Under the pieces are notes generated by a model that ran no database searches, was not told the DNA's origin, and was given only the letters and a program-made list of their open reading frames with translations. Below are positions 15,218 to 25,550 of a stretch of DNA of 64,000 nt, piece after piece. Each line of letters begins with the position of its first letter. Position 1 is the first letter of the stretch. The DNA comes from Methanofollis fontis (GTDB lineage: Archaea > Halobacteriota > Methanomicrobia > Methanomicrobiales > Methanofollaceae), in the NCBI RefSeq assembly GCF_004297185.1, contig NZ_PGCL01000003.1, positions 372,001 through 436,000 of the forward strand, given 5' to 3'. A program made the position numbers and the translations under genes.

Positions 15218-17452
15218 TCAGGCCGCACCAGCCGAATTTTCGGATGGTTCCGACCGTCTGGCCATCAGCGAGAGCACTGCCGGCATCACCAGTATCGCAC
15301 CGATCAGCGAGAAGCCGACGGTGATCACTGTCACCGTCCCGAAGTTCTTGATGATATTGAATGTGGAGAGTGTCAGTGCCGAGAAACCAAAGACCGTCGT
15401 CATACCCGAGACGGTGATCGCCGTTCCAATATGCGACACACTCTGCCCGATGGCATCAAAGATGTCGGCCCCCCGCTCCAGTTCCTCATAGCACCGCTCC
15501 ATGATCAGGATCGTGTACTCGGATGCCACACCGATGGTCATGGAACCCAGGGTGGCGGTGAGCGGAGTGTAGTCGATACCCAGGACGTACATGATCAGCC
15601 CGTTCCAGCCGACGATCATCATGATGGGGATGAGCGGCGATGCAGCCTTTCCAATCCGCCGGTACACCAGGAAGAGGAAGGCGAGAATGAGCCCGAACCC
15701 GAGGAGCGTCATCTGGGTCTTGCCCCTGGCAATCTGATCCATCAGATAGGTGAAGAGATCGACGTCACCGGTGGTATCCGCCACAATGCCCGGCGGCGGG
15801 GGATTCCAGAGGAGATCTCCCTGCACCTCATCGACAAGGCTCTTTTGCTGCTCCATCTCGAGATCGATCAGGGAGAACTGGAGCACCGCCTCCATATTCC
15901 CGGAGAGATACTGATCGCGGGTCTGGTCCGGTATTGATGCAAGCACCTCTCTGAGGGCCGCATCGCTTGCAGGCATGCTGCCGCCCGAATACTGGAGCAC
16001 AACGGTGGCGATGCTCTCGACACCGGTCACCTTGTCATTATGGGTCATCTCGTACTCCCCGAAGTCATAAATCCATTGAATGGCGTCGAGGGAGGCCACA
16101 TCGTCGCCGCGCACATAGACAGGCAGCGTCGAGGTCGAACCCATCGTCCGGGTCACCTTCTTGAGATCGACGACGGCAGGCATATCAGAGGGAACAAACG
16201 TCTGTTCATCGGTGGAAATGGGCACCTCGCTGTCCATCTGGATGCCGACGACGGCCACGAGGGCAAGCACGAGGAGAATGGGCACCGGGTTCCTTGCGAT
16301 CTTCACCGCAAGACTGCCGAGGAACTGGTTGTAGGACTCGATCGCACCGGAAGACGATGCGGTCTCCTCCTTTTTCGGCCGGTACCGGATCAGCACCCCG
16401 AAGGTCGGGACGATGATCAGGGCGGAGAGGTAACACATCAGCACACCGATAACACAGACGACCCCGAAACCGACGATCATCGGAACGGGCGAGATCCACA
16501 TCGCAATAAAGCCCATCGAGGTTGAGAGCATCGCATACAGCACCGACGGCCCTGCCTTTGTGACGGTCGTGAACACCGATTGCCGGATGTCGGAACGGCG
16601 CATCTCTTCCTCAAAGCGGGAGTGGAACTGGATGGCATAGTCAATACCGATGCCGATGAGCACCGGAAACGCACCGATCACCGTCATCGTGATAGGGATG
16701 CCGGTCAGCCCCATCATGCCAAAGGTGAGGATCAGGCCCATTGCAACGATGAACACCGGGAGCAGGCGGTACCTCACATGGGAGAAGAGGAGGCTGACGG
16801 CGAGGATCATCATGAGCATCGCCGCCCCGATGAGTACGCCCATCGACGATCCCATCTCCTGCTGCATCTGCTGGTTGAAGGCCGCATCACCGCTGACCGT
16901 CACCTCAACACCGGGTGGGGGGTCGGATATCGTCACGATGGAGTTGATCGATTCAAGGATGCTCTCGCGCTGCTCCGGTGTCGTGCCGGGGTCCAGCCTG
17001 ACGATGCCGATCGTCATCATATTCGACGGCACATACCGCTCAAGGAGATCAGGCGGCACAGCCGCAAGGATCTGCTGAACCTCCCCGTACGAGGTCGGCA
17101 TCAGGCCGCCGTTCACCGCCCGGATCTGGTCGGTGATGCTGGAGGTGGAGGCAACATAGCGTTCGTTTCCGATATCATCCTCCAGGCGGCCGAGATATGC
17201 GAGCACATCCGGGTTGAGGACATCGTCGGTCTCGACGATGAGCATGATGGCGTCCGAATTGAAGGTGTCTGAATATTTGTCATAGAGCATGCCCCGGGTT
17301 GTTGATTTGTCGAGGTAGGTGTCGGACCCCGTCTCCATGGTGACCATGCTCATCCCATAAAGACTGACGAGCAGCAGGGCGATGAAAATGGCGGCAACCG
17401 TGGCAGGGCGGGCGACGATCGCATCGGCGATCGCACGAAACGGCGAGTTCAC
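15218..17452 (-). CDS. RND superfamily exporter, MMPL/HAE3-like
   Basis: This 744-residue protein has about 12 membrane helices in two repeats: one helix, a large external loop, five helices, then the same again. It has the MMPL/HAE3 features FPVLIGIGIDYAIQFHSRFEEE in the first half and SMTIGVASEYTILIMERCYEE in the second, each with the acidic or polar residues of the proton pathway. It exports hydrophobic or amphiphilic molecules; in archaea lipids are suspected, but that is inference. The start is GTG 17452, 6 nt from GGAGG. A TATA TTTTATACTG lies at 17496-17505. Confidence 0.9.
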   Translation of the reverse strand: MNSPFRAIADAIVARPATVAAIFIALLLVSLYGMSMVTMETGSDTYLDKSTTRGMLYDKYSDTFNSDAIMLIVETDDVLNPDVLAYLGRLEDDIGNERYVASTSSITDQIRAVNGGLMPTSYGEVQQILAAVPPDLLERYVPSNMMTIGIVRLDPGTTPEQRESILESINSIVTISDPPPGVEVTVSGDAAFNQQMQQEMGSSMGVLIGAAMLMMILAVSLLFSHVRYRLLPVFIVAMGLILTFGMMGLTGIPITMTVIGAFPVLIGIGIDYAIQFHSRFEEEMRRSDIRQSVFTTVTKAGPSVLYAMLSTSMGFIAMWISPVPMIVGFGVVCVIGVLMCYLSALIIVPTFGVLIRYRPKKEETASSSGAIESYNQFLGSLAVKIARNPVPILLVLALVAVVGIQMDSEVPISTDEQTFVPSDMPAVVDLKKVTRTMGSTSTLPVYVRGDDVASLDAIQWIYDFGEYEMTHNDKVTGVESIATVVLQYSGGSMPASDAALREVLASIPDQTRDQYLSGNMEAVLQFSLIDLEMEQQKSLVDEVQGDLLWNPPPPGIVADTTGDVDLFTYLMDQIARGKTQMTLLGFGLILAFLFLVYRRIGKAASPLIPIMMIVGWNGLIMYVLGIDYTPLTATLGSMTIGVASEYTILIMERCYEELERGADIFDAIGQSVSHIGTAITVSGMTTVFGFSALTLSTFNIIKNFGTVTVITVGFSLIGAILVMPAVLSLMARRSEPSENSAGAA

Positions 17453-17559
17453 TGCAGATCCTCCATACGTGGATCAGAGGTTGCGCGGCAGGCAGTATAA
17501 AAGAAGTGTTGCGACGACGACAACACAAGTCGGCCGGGCATGGCGAGCGAACCCCGCCA

Positions 17560-18276
17560 TCAGGACGGATGCATGGGCCGGACCGCCCGGATCACAATGA
17601 GATGCACATCTTCGTCCGTCAACCCATCATCCATCGTCGGGGCTGCTTTCAGGCCCACCGGGATCTCGCATCTGTCGGACGTGAGGAGAGAGACCGTCGC
17701 ATTACCTGACGCATGTTCGGGTATGATGGCAGCAAGGGATTGCCCTGCAAGATCTGCATGGCGCCAACCCGTCATTTCGGTCATCGCCTCGTTGACCGCA
17801 ACGATCTGGCCAGAACCATCAGCAGCAATCACCGCATCCGGCATCAAACTCATCGCAGAGCGGAGGATACGCACCCCGATCTCGCGCTTCATCCGCATGC
17901 GGTGGCGACGGAGGGCAAGGGCGATATTTGCACAGAGCACCCGTTCGTTGAAGGGTTTTGTGAGGTAGCCGTACGAATGCGTATCCGTTGCACGTTCAAG
18001 GGTGACCTCGTCAGAAAAGGCCGAAAGAAACAGGATCGGGATGTCATGGATGGCCAGAATCCGCCGGGCGGCCTCAGTACCGTCCATCGGCCCCTTCAGG
18101 CGGATGTCCATCAGGATGAGGTCGGGCCAGGAGTCGTGAACGATACGGACGGCGTCGTTGCCGCGCCCGACCGGCCCCATCACCTCATATCCACAGCCCC
18201 GGAGCACCGCCTCCAGCTCCATCGCCACGATCGCCTCATCCTCAACAACCAGAATTCGTTCACCGGCCACGTTCAT
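17560..18276 (-). CDS. Response regulator: receiver plus PAS domain
   Basis: The 238-residue protein starts with an intact receiver: [15 protein letters not shown] (acid pocket), [10 protein letters not shown] (phosphoacceptor Asp), FLSAFSDE (Ser/Thr) and [10 protein letters not shown] (Lys). Residues about 135-238 form a PAS domain ([20 protein letters not shown] ... [12 protein letters not shown]). There is no DNA-binding or kinase output, so it probably relays by protein contact. The ATG overlaps the preceding receiver-PAS gene by ATGA. It is the last gene of the sensor operon. An in-frame start at 18300 is possible but would overlap more. Confidence 0.88.
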   Translation of the reverse strand: MNVAGERILVVEDEAIVAMELEAVLRGCGYEVMGPVGRGNDAVRIVHDSWPDLILMDIRLKGPMDGTEAARRILAIHDIPILFLSAFSDEVTLERATDTHSYGYLTKPFNERVLCANIALALRRHRMRMKREIGVRILRSAMSLMPDAVIAADGSGQIVAVNEAMTEMTGWRHADLAGQSLAAIIPEHASGNATVSLLTSDRCEIPVGLKAAPTMDDGLTDEDVHLIVIRAVRPMHPS

Positions 18277-19298
18277 CCCTCCTCCATTTTCTGCTCCCAT
18301 ACCGCTCCGGCGGTATCGATCTGGCCAATACCCATCCGTTCGATGTCCAGACGCGAGACGGCGCAGATCACATCCTCAATGTACCTATCCAGTATGGCAG
18401 AGTTCGGCATTCCAACAGATGCATTTTCATCACTGAGCGATGAAAGTGTGTCTACCAGCCCTTCCAGAGATTGCGAACAGGAGACGACGGCATATTTCAG
18501 AGAGGCCTCGTAGCTCATGTCCTGGTAGACCGATACGACGGCTGTCACCTTCCCATCTTCAATCACCGGGCGGCGGGAAATTTGAAGATGGAACGGAACC
18601 CCCCGTCTCTCGACAGTGAGTCGGCGCACCCGCCCCTGACGGTTGGTGAAGACCTCCCCGTACTCCCCGGAGGTGCCGAAGACCTCGGGGGGATCATAAC
18701 GATAGATCGGGGTTCCCGCCGAGGGGAGGGGGGCCCCGAACGCCCTGCAGAGCCCTTCAAACGAACGGTTCCATGAGGTCAGGGCATACTCCGGAGAGAC
18801 AACAGAGATGGGAAGATCGATCCCCCGGATGATCGGGGTCGCCCCGGACTCCTTCACCTCTTTCACCTCCTCGACGAGTTTTTTTTCAGCCCGAGAAACC
18901 GGAGCAGGACGGGTCTTCTGCCTGATGCGATGTTTGTGGATCGCCATCTCGATGGCGGCATAGAGCTCCCGCTGCCTGAAGGGTTTGATCAGGTAGCCAT
19001 AGGGCTGTGTCTGCATTGCCCGCTCAAGTGTTTTTTCGTCCGAATGTGCCGTGAGATAGATGACCGGTATGCAAAACCGGGCATAAATGCGTCCTGCCGC
19101 CTCAACACCATCCATATCGCCGTCAAGCCGGATATCCATCAGGATCAGGTCCGGACGCGTCTCCCCGGCCTTTTGAATCGCATCATGACCGGTACGCACC
19201 GACCCGGCCACGGTGTAGCCAAGGGATATGAGAGTATCTTCAAGGGCCATCGCCACGATCGCCTCATCCTCAACAACCAGAATTTTAGAACCCTTCAT
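18273..19298 (-). CDS. Response regulator: receiver plus PAS domain (second)
   Basis: The protein has 341 residues. The receiver is intact ([45 protein letters not shown]). A charged linker (about 130-155, [15 protein letters not shown]) leads to a PAS domain at about 165-275 and a C-terminal helical segment. That segment ends VIGRLDIE-like without any known output fold. It is a paralogue of the neighbouring 238-residue regulator and shares its receiver wording, which suggests tandem duplication. It overlaps the upstream hybrid kinase and the downstream regulator by 4 nt each. Confidence 0.87.
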   Translation of the reverse strand: MKGSKILVVEDEAIVAMALEDTLISLGYTVAGSVRTGHDAIQKAGETRPDLILMDIRLDGDMDGVEAAGRIYARFCIPVIYLTAHSDEKTLERAMQTQPYGYLIKPFRQRELYAAIEMAIHKHRIRQKTRPAPVSRAEKKLVEEVKEVKESGATPIIRGIDLPISVVSPEYALTSWNRSFEGLCRAFGAPLPSAGTPIYRYDPPEVFGTSGEYGEVFTNRQGRVRRLTVERRGVPFHLQISRRPVIEDGKVTAVVSVYQDMSYEASLKYAVVSCSQSLEGLVDTLSSLSDENASVGMPNSAILDRYIEDVICAVSRLDIERMGIGQIDTAGAVWEQKMEEG

Positions 19299-21805
19299 CG
19301 TTCATTCCCTCCCTTATCCATTGCCGGAAGCCGGATCACATAGGTCGTGCCGTCACACGACGAGACCGAGATCTCCCCCCCCAGTTGTTGTGTGACAAGA
19401 CGGTAGACAAGCCTGAGGCCCAGGGACCGGGCAGACGATATATCAAACCCCCCGGGCAGACCCGGACCGTCATCGCCCACCTCAAGACGGATGCAGTTCG
19501 GCCGATCCCGGTGCATGGATATCCAGATCCTCCCCTCGTCACTGTCCAGAAAGGCGTGCTTTATGGAATTTGTCATGAGTTCATTGATGATCAGGCTGCA
19601 CGGTATGGCAGTATCCAGATCCAGGCAGATATCCTCGATATCAAGCTCCAGATGGAGAGGGCATGTGTACATCTCCGCGGCCACAAGATTGTCCGCAAGT
19701 GTCCGGATATGCTCACGCATCCGGATCTCCCCAAGGTTGCCGGACTGATACAGGCTTTCATGGACCAGCGCCATGGTAATGATCCGGTTTTCACACTCCC
19801 TCAGGGAGGCCGCGGCCTCTTCCTGAACGATCTCCCTGATCTGAAGACGGATCATACCGGAGATGATCTGGAGGTTGTTCTTCACCCGGTGATGGATCTC
19901 GGTGAGAAGAATGGATTTTTCCTCAATTGAAGCCTCCAGATCGCGTTCATTCTGCTTTCTTGACGTGATGTCGGCAAAAGAGACGACATAACAGATCGGG
20001 ACATCCGGAGCGTCCAGAACGCTTGAAACAGAGAGATCGATCGTGAACGCCCGACCGGCGGAGGAGAGTGCCGCCGCCTCGCCACTCCAGACGCCACCAC
20101 GGCGGAGCTGCGGCAGGATCTCCTGTTCCCACTCCCCGTCCGGAATGAAGGGCTTCCCGAACAGCGCCCCCTGCAATTCCCGTTTATCACTGCAATCCCA
20201 TGCCTGTGCCGCCGCTCCGTTGAGATAGGTGATCCTCCCGTCCGGGTCCAGGATCATGGACCCTATCAGCGAGGATTCCATTGCGCTCTCTTTAATACGG
20301 AGTTCCCGTTCGGCAGCGATCCGTTCTGATATATCTCTGATTATATTGAGGAGGACCGGCGTCCCCTTCATATCAAAACGATGGGCGCCAATCTCAACAG
20401 GCAGGGGGGAACCGTCTGACGTCCTGATGGATCCGGTGAACCGGCATCCCTGTTGTGCAAGGGAGGGGTCGTCCATATCCGGGTATTGCTCCCAGAAATT
20501 CCGGTCAATAATATCCTGGATCGATCTCTGACAGAGATCGGAGCGGGTACAACCGATTATCTCCAGCATCCGGGGGTTTGCATCGATTACCCTCCCCGGG
20601 CGTCCGTCGGGCTGGATCTGGTTGAGAACGATGGCGTCGTTGGCATTGTCAAAGAGCATCCGATATTTTTCCTCGCTCAGCCTGAGTTCGTTTTCAGCCT
20701 CCCTCTGTGCCGTGACATCGCGTTCAATCGAGGAAAAAGCGGTGACTCTCCCCACTGCATCCCTGAGAGGGGAAACCGTAACCGAGACGATGATCATCTG
20801 CCCGTCCTTTCTGATCCGCCCCGTCTCAAAGTGTTTCACCTGCTCACCGGCGTGGAGACGGGAGAAAATCTGATTGTGTTCATCGTTCTGCCCGGACGGG
20901 AGCAGAACAGACACCTGCTTCCCGATGATCTCTGCAGCAGCATAGCCATAGATCCGTTCGGCGGCACGGTTCCAGCTGCGAATGATTCCATCGCCGTTCA
21001 TGACCAGAACAGCGTCGTCGGTCGATTCTACGATCGAGGCGAGGAGTTTATGATATTTTCTCGCCTTTTTCTCGGCGGTAACGTCATGAAAGACCACCGC
21101 ATTCCCGACCTGACCCCCATCCACTCCTCGGAGGGGCGTGACCGTATAGGAGAGATCGAAATGATCACCGTTCCGGGAGACGAAGGTGACTATGCCCTTC
21201 ATATCTGACCCCCCTTCTCCTGCCGGGATGACAGGCATAACATCAGACAGAACCCTGCCGTCGGCCTCGTCCTCTGACCATCCAGTGATATTTTGCGCCA
21301 CGGCATTGATCAGGGTGATCCTGCTGTCGGTGTCGGTGATGATCATCCCGTCTGCCATGGAGTTGAGCGTCACCCTCATCCGTTCCTGTTCGCCGAAGAG
21401 CTCCCTGAACGCCCTCCTCTTGTCGACAAGGGTTCGGACGGTCCGGGCCAGTTCGGCATACTGCGGTACGGGCTCCCCCCCCTTCTGGAGATAGGCATCG
21501 GCACCGGAATTGAGGGCTTCGATCACGATCTCCTCCCGCCCCTTGCCGGTGAATATGATAAACGGGATGTCGGGTTCGCAGGACCGAACCGCCTTGAGAA
21601 ATGAGATGCCGTCCATCTCAGCCATCAGATAATCGGAAACAACAGCGTCGTAATGGTTCGAAGATAACTGCTCAAGTGCATTATGGGGCGACTGAACCGT
21701 ATCAACATGAAACGATCCCGATCGCCCCAGAAAGATTGAGCTGAGATCCAGAAATGCCGGTTCGTCATCGACCAGCAGGAGGCGTATCCCCTCGTCCCGG
21801 GTCAT
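19295..21805 (-). CDS. Hybrid sensor histidine kinase: receiver, PAS repeats, HisKA_2-type kinase
   Basis: This soluble protein has about 836 residues. Order: receiver (1-125, [12 protein letters not shown] ... [12 protein letters not shown]), about four PAS/PAC domains (roughly 140-640), then a kinase core. The phosphoacceptor segment [20 protein letters not shown] is of the HisKA_2/HWE-like type. The ATPase has the N box [14 protein letters not shown] and the G box [11 protein letters not shown]. It would phosphorylate the two receiver-PAS proteins downstream. The ATG at 21805 follows AGGAGAGG and overlaps the upstream kinase by ATGA. Confidence 0.92.
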   Translation of the reverse strand: MTRDEGIRLLLVDDEPAFLDLSSIFLGRSGSFHVDTVQSPHNALEQLSSNHYDAVVSDYLMAEMDGISFLKAVRSCEPDIPFIIFTGKGREEIVIEALNSGADAYLQKGGEPVPQYAELARTVRTLVDKRRAFRELFGEQERMRVTLNSMADGMIITDTDSRITLINAVAQNITGWSEDEADGRVLSDVMPVIPAGEGGSDMKGIVTFVSRNGDHFDLSYTVTPLRGVDGGQVGNAVVFHDVTAEKKARKYHKLLASIVESTDDAVLVMNGDGIIRSWNRAAERIYGYAAAEIIGKQVSVLLPSGQNDEHNQIFSRLHAGEQVKHFETGRIRKDGQMIIVSVTVSPLRDAVGRVTAFSSIERDVTAQREAENELRLSEEKYRMLFDNANDAIVLNQIQPDGRPGRVIDANPRMLEIIGCTRSDLCQRSIQDIIDRNFWEQYPDMDDPSLAQQGCRFTGSIRTSDGSPLPVEIGAHRFDMKGTPVLLNIIRDISERIAAERELRIKESAMESSLIGSMILDPDGRITYLNGAAAQAWDCSDKRELQGALFGKPFIPDGEWEQEILPQLRRGGVWSGEAAALSSAGRAFTIDLSVSSVLDAPDVPICYVVSFADITSRKQNERDLEASIEEKSILLTEIHHRVKNNLQIISGMIRLQIREIVQEEAAASLRECENRIITMALVHESLYQSGNLGEIRMREHIRTLADNLVAAEMYTCPLHLELDIEDICLDLDTAIPCSLIINELMTNSIKHAFLDSDEGRIWISMHRDRPNCIRLEVGDDGPGLPGGFDISSARSLGLRLVYRLVTQQLGGEISVSSCDGTTYVIRLPAMDKGGNER

Positions 21806-23559
21806 TGAACCTCTCCTGTTGCATCCGTCGTACCGAGACCTCCGGCAATAACCCCGGCACAACTGATGGTCCTGAAACAGCCCGGCGGGATCGTTATGAC
21901 AAATCGCGCCCCGGCACCGGCCTCCCCATTTTCATAGATGCTGATCCCGGTTGCAGAAAGGATTTCAGAGGCGAGGAAAAGACCCATTCCAGCACCCTCA
22001 CCATATCCACGCTTGAAGATCAGTTCCTTTTTCTCTGCAGGGATGCCCGTGCCGTCATCGGTGATGATAACGGAACAGACGGAACCCGAAACCGAGACTG
22101 CGCAGTCGATGCACCGTGCGCCCCTACCATGCTGAACAGAATTCATGAATATCTCTGTAAATGCCCTGTACAATAGCGGATCCGCAAAAATTTCCACATT
22201 TCCTCTCAATTCGTTGAGGTGTATCTCATCGAGTGAGAGAAAGGCCCGTATCCGCATGATAACCGCCTCAAGGCTCTGCCATACCGGATCGACAGACCCG
22301 ATTGCGTAGAGTTCACCGGAGACGACGGTCTGACGATTGACCAGCAGACAGAGATCCCTCAGGCTCCTGAGATATTGCCCTCCCACCGCATCAGCGACGA
22401 TCCGCTCCTCAAGAAGGTGGAGATACCCGAGCATGGCGGTAACCTGATTGAGAATATCATGCCGACTGATACCGGCAAGGATGGCATTTTTATGGTTTGC
22501 GGCCCTGAGCGCCCCCCTGATGGTCACCGATTCAGTCGAGTCCAGATGAATGCCGGTGATGCGAAGGGGTGTTCCGTCATCGGAACACTCTGTCACCCGT
22601 CCGGAGGACTGGATCCACCGCCATCCGCCGTCGCCATTCTTGAGCCTGTACTCGCATCTGATCTCGGGATGCCTCCCCTCCAGGTGATCCCTGATACCCT
22701 GTTCAACGACCTCACGGTCGTCCGGGTTGATCCGGCCCATCCATGCCGCAATCGGGATGGAGGCCTCTCCATCTCCCCAATCCTTCAGGGAGGTCAGGTC
22801 AGAGCCGAGTTCCATGGTGCCCGATATGGGGTCACAGTCCCATATTTCAACACCAGCACCCTCCACCGCCAGACTGAGACGTTCCTGGCTCAATTTCAGA
22901 TCTTTTTCCGTCTCCCTGAGAGAAGTGATGTCAGTGCACTGGATCAATATCCGTTCGCCGGCAAGGGGGGCGGTTGAAACAAGGAGGTGTTTAATTTTCC
23001 CGCTCTGCTCCCCGACGGCGATCTCCCTGTTGATCGTCGAGAGAGTGTCATCGCCATCCATGCCGCCTCCCTCCTGCAGTGCAACGATGATCTCCCGCGT
23101 GAGGGAATCGGGGTCACCATCACGGATGGCGGCAAAAGGGCGGTTATACTCGAGAGGATACATACATCGCCGGTCGGCGATGCAGATGCCGCAGAGGGCG
23201 CGATCAAAGATCTCTCGATACCTGATATCGCTGTTCTCAAGCGTCAGGATATAAGAGGATATGACCGTGCCCGCCGAGGCAAAGACAACCCCCTGCATTA
23301 TCAACGAGATATAGGAGGATATATCAGGGACCGGGATCAGGACGACTGCTAGGCACAGATAGACACAACCGATGATGCCCGAGAGCACCGTTGCATGCTC
23401 CGGGTAACGAACAGAAAGGAGGACAATGACGAGGAACAGGAGGTTTGCAATCAGCAGTGCCTGTTCAGAAGAGAAGAGATAGAGCATGACCTCGGCGATG
23501 ATAAACGTCGCAACGGATGCCCCCAGGACACCGGTATTCCTCCACCACGACCGGATCAT
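21802..23559 (-). CDS. Membrane-bound PAS sensor histidine kinase
   Basis: The protein has about 585 residues. The N-terminus has five or so membrane helices (about residues 8-110, ASVATFIIAEVMLYL, LLFLVIVLLSVRYP, VFASAGTVISSYIL). Two PAS regions follow (about 115-245 and 250-370). The core then has SRHDILNQVTAMLGYL, the methanogen-style phosphoacceptor His segment. The ATPase boxes are EIFMNSVQHG, ITDDGTGIPAEK and GAGMGLFLASEIL. ATG 23559 is preceded by GGTGGAG at 6 nt. An in-frame GTG at 23679 would add 40 residues without SD but close to the predicted transcript start. First gene of the sensor operon. Confidence 0.88.
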   Translation of the reverse strand: MIRSWWRNTGVLGASVATFIIAEVMLYLFSSEQALLIANLLFLVIVLLSVRYPEHATVLSGIIGCVYLCLAVVLIPVPDISSYISLIMQGVVFASAGTVISSYILTLENSDIRYREIFDRALCGICIADRRCMYPLEYNRPFAAIRDGDPDSLTREIIVALQEGGGMDGDDTLSTINREIAVGEQSGKIKHLLVSTAPLAGERILIQCTDITSLRETEKDLKLSQERLSLAVEGAGVEIWDCDPISGTMELGSDLTSLKDWGDGEASIPIAAWMGRINPDDREVVEQGIRDHLEGRHPEIRCEYRLKNGDGGWRWIQSSGRVTECSDDGTPLRITGIHLDSTESVTIRGALRAANHKNAILAGISRHDILNQVTAMLGYLHLLEERIVADAVGGQYLRSLRDLCLLVNRQTVVSGELYAIGSVDPVWQSLEAVIMRIRAFLSLDEIHLNELRGNVEIFADPLLYRAFTEIFMNSVQHGRGARCIDCAVSVSGSVCSVIITDDGTGIPAEKKELIFKRGYGEGAGMGLFLASEILSATGISIYENGEAGAGARFVITIPPGCFRTISCAGVIAGGLGTTDATGEVQ

Positions 23560-23872
23560 ATCACTCTCCACCTTCCGCACTGTTATCGGCATTCCAGTTG
23601 ATCGTATTGAAGCCCTGAGGGCCGACAGTTTTTTGCCGCACCGGATCTGAGGCAGCGCCATCTGCTCGCCCGAGCCCACAGGAAAATAATCAATACAATG
23701 AGTAAAACTTACTCAATAACATATATAGATTATTTTTTAATCGCCCGCATTTAGAGAATAATTACAATTTATTTCTGCCAGGTTCTAATTAAAACAAAAT
23801 TTGGGGCCAAAATACACCCACATATCGATCAGGGGGAAATGCAGGAGAGATCACTCCCCCTGATCCCGGCGT
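23560..23872. other. Sensor-operon leader and promoter region
   Basis: This 313-bp gap holds the promoter and operator-like repeat listed separately, a leader of about 140 nt if translation begins at 23559, and an AT-rich segment (23716-23800). On the minus strand a 40-codon in-frame extension of the kinase crosses 23560-23679. Nothing else is visible. Confidence 0.5.
23699..23729 (-). promoter_or_regulatory. TATA box with inverted-repeat operator for the sensor operon
   Basis: On the minus strand a TATA box CTATATATG (23721-23729) is followed about 25 bp later by TGAGTAAAACTTACTCA (23699-23715). That is a perfect 7-bp inverted repeat with a 3-bp spacer. It covers the predicted transcription start. 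This is the usual place for an archaeal repressor that blocks RNA polymerase recruitment. The regulator is unknown; none of the nearby genes encodes an obvious DNA-binding protein. Confidence 0.55.
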
Positions 23873-24055
23873 TCAGAGAACCTTTTTGAGCACAAACAGG
23901 AGGGGTGCGGCGGGTCCGGCACAGGAGGTGGGCACCACCCTCACAAGGACACTCAGGATGCGGAAGGGCCCGACAATCATGATCACCATGGAGGCGATCG
24001 ATACCACACACCGCAGCAGGAAGAGGAGAGCACCCACAATCCGCAAAAGACACAT
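23873..24055 (-). CDS. Small hydrophobic membrane protein
   Basis: The 60-residue protein begins MCLLRIVGALLFLLRCVVSI and continues with a second hydrophobic stretch (ASMVIMIVGPFRILSVLV). It ends FVLKKVL, so two membrane helices are likely. A strong SD (GAGAGGAGGATCT) sits just before the ATG at 24055, which is the main reason to accept it. An in-frame ATG at 24088 lacks an SD. It has no recognisable family. It lies between serS (divergent) and the sensor operon (same strand). Confidence 0.55.
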   Translation of the reverse strand: MCLLRIVGALLFLLRCVVSIASMVIMIVGPFRILSVLVRVVPTSCAGPAAPLLFVLKKVL

Positions 24056-24201
24056 AGATCCTCCTCTCACCCGGAGGGTATATTCCATTCGTTTTGTGGA
24101 TCAGGGCATCGCCACCCGATCATGACAGACACCCCGCCCATCCCCGCGTCTACCTGAAAAGGACGGGATCTGTGCAGAAGATCCCTGCTGGAACCACAAA
24201 C

Positions 24202-24220
24202 GTGAATCAGTTTTATTCAC
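24202..24220 (+). promoter_or_regulatory. Inverted repeat overlapping the serS promoter
   Basis: GTGAAT (24202-24207) and ATTCAC (24215-24220) form a perfect 6-bp inverted repeat with a 7-bp spacer. The right arm overlaps a TATA-like TTTTATTC (24211-24218) about 25-30 bp before the predicted serS transcript start. It may be an operator, or chance symmetry in an AT-rich promoter. Confidence 0.35.
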
Positions 24221-24250
24221 AATGCGCCATATACGAGAAAAGGGTTGCAT

Positions 24251-25528
24251 ATGCTTGAACTGAAGTTCCTCCGCACACACCCCGAAATCGTCAGGGCCGA
24301 CCTGACAAAGAGAGGGGATCTGGAAAAAATGAGATTGCTGGACGAACTGCTCGAAAACGACGTAAAAAGCAGGGAAATCCAGACGAATTTAAACCAGTTG
24401 CGCAACCGGCGCAATGTCATCGGGCGTGAGATCAATGCCGCACGCAAGGCAGGTGAGGACACCTCTGCCCTCCGCCAGGAGGCCGCCGACCTGCCGCGCC
24501 AGATCAAGGAGGGCGAGGCCGAACTCCAGGAGATACAGGCGGCCATAACGCATCACCAGATGCGAATCCCGAACATCCTCCACGAGAGCGTACCGGTCGG
24601 AAAAGACGACTCCGAGAATGTGGAGACAAAACGGTGGGGCGAAACAGTGGTCCCCGCCTTTGAACTGCAGAACCACGGGGCGCTCGCCGCAGAAAAGGGC
24701 TGGGCGGATTTTGAGCGTGCGACAAAGATCGCGGGTTCCGGGTTTTATACCCTGAAGGGGCGCCTCGCCCTGATGGACCTCGCCCTCCAGCGCTTTGCCC
24801 TCGACATCCTGATGGAGCGCGGATATACTCCGGTGATGCCGCCCTATATGATGAACAGATCGGCGTACGAGGGAGTGACCGACCTTGCAGACTTTGAGAA
24901 CGTGATGTACAAGATCGACGGCGAGGACGAGTACCTCATCGCCACCAGCGAGCACCCGATGGCGGCGATGTACCTCGACGAGATCTTCGAGGAGAAGGAC
25001 CTGCCCCTGAAGATGGCCGGAATCAGCCCCTGCTTCAGGCGCGAGATCGGCGCCCACGGCATCGACACGAAGGGGCTCTTCCGCGTCCACCAGTTCAACA
25101 AGATCGAGCAGTTCGTCTTCTGCAGACCCGAGGATTCGTGGGATCTGCTCGACGAACTGCTGGACAATGCCGAGGAGGTCTTCAAAAGGCTCGGTCTTCC
25201 CTACCATGTCGTCTCGATCTGCACCGGCGATATCGGGACCGTCGCCGCCAAAAAATATGATATCGAGGTCTGGATGCCCAGGGAGGAGACATACCGCGAG
25301 GTGGTCTCGTGCTCGAACTGCACCTCATACCAGGCGGTCAGGCTGAACATCAGGGTGCGCGACCCCCATGAGTTCGAAACCAAGCGGTTTGTGCACACCC
25401 TCAACAGCACGGCCGTCGCCACGACACGGACCCTCAGGGCGATCCTCGAGAACTATCAGCTCGAGGACGGGACGGTGGAGATACCCGCAGCGCTCAGGCC
25501 CTATATGAACGGGGCGGAGACACTCTGA
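24251..25528 (+). CDS. serS: Seryl-tRNA synthetase, common (bacterial-type) form
   Basis: The protein has 425 residues and charges tRNA-Ser (and tRNA-Sec if present). Residues about 1-110 form the antiparallel coiled-coil tRNA-binding arm (LDELLENDVKSREIQTNLNQ start). The class II core follows: motif 1 around YTPVMPPYMMN, motif 2 GISPCFRREIGAHG with RVHQFNKIEQF, and motif 3 NSTAVATTRTLRAILENYQ. It is not the rare methanogen-type SerRS, which has a different N-terminus. An upstream in-frame TTG at 24245 is less likely than ATG 24251, which begins MLELKFLRTHPEIV. Confidence 0.96.
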   Translation: MLELKFLRTHPEIVRADLTKRGDLEKMRLLDELLENDVKSREIQTNLNQLRNRRNVIGREINAARKAGEDTSALRQEAADLPRQIKEGEAELQEIQAAITHHQMRIPNILHESVPVGKDDSENVETKRWGETVVPAFELQNHGALAAEKGWADFERATKIAGSGFYTLKGRLALMDLALQRFALDILMERGYTPVMPPYMMNRSAYEGVTDLADFENVMYKIDGEDEYLIATSEHPMAAMYLDEIFEEKDLPLKMAGISPCFRREIGAHGIDTKGLFRVHQFNKIEQFVFCRPEDSWDLLDELLDNAEEVFKRLGLPYHVVSICTGDIGTVAAKKYDIEVWMPREETYREVVSCSNCTSYQAVRLNIRVRDPHEFETKRFVHTLNSTAVATTRTLRAILENYQLEDGTVEIPAALRPYMNGAETL

Positions 25529-25550
25529 CCATCCAGACAGATCCTCATCC

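Noticed and set aside
15218-17452. RND protein as SecD/SecF
   Set aside because: Two complete six-helix repeats are in one chain with large loops and MMPL-type motifs. SecD and SecF are separate, shorter proteins with different signatures.
23560-23679. Extension of the membrane kinase to GTG 23679
   Set aside because: It has no SD, and the segment has no membrane or PAS features. It remains possible because the predicted transcript start is just upstream, so it is mentioned in the gene entry.
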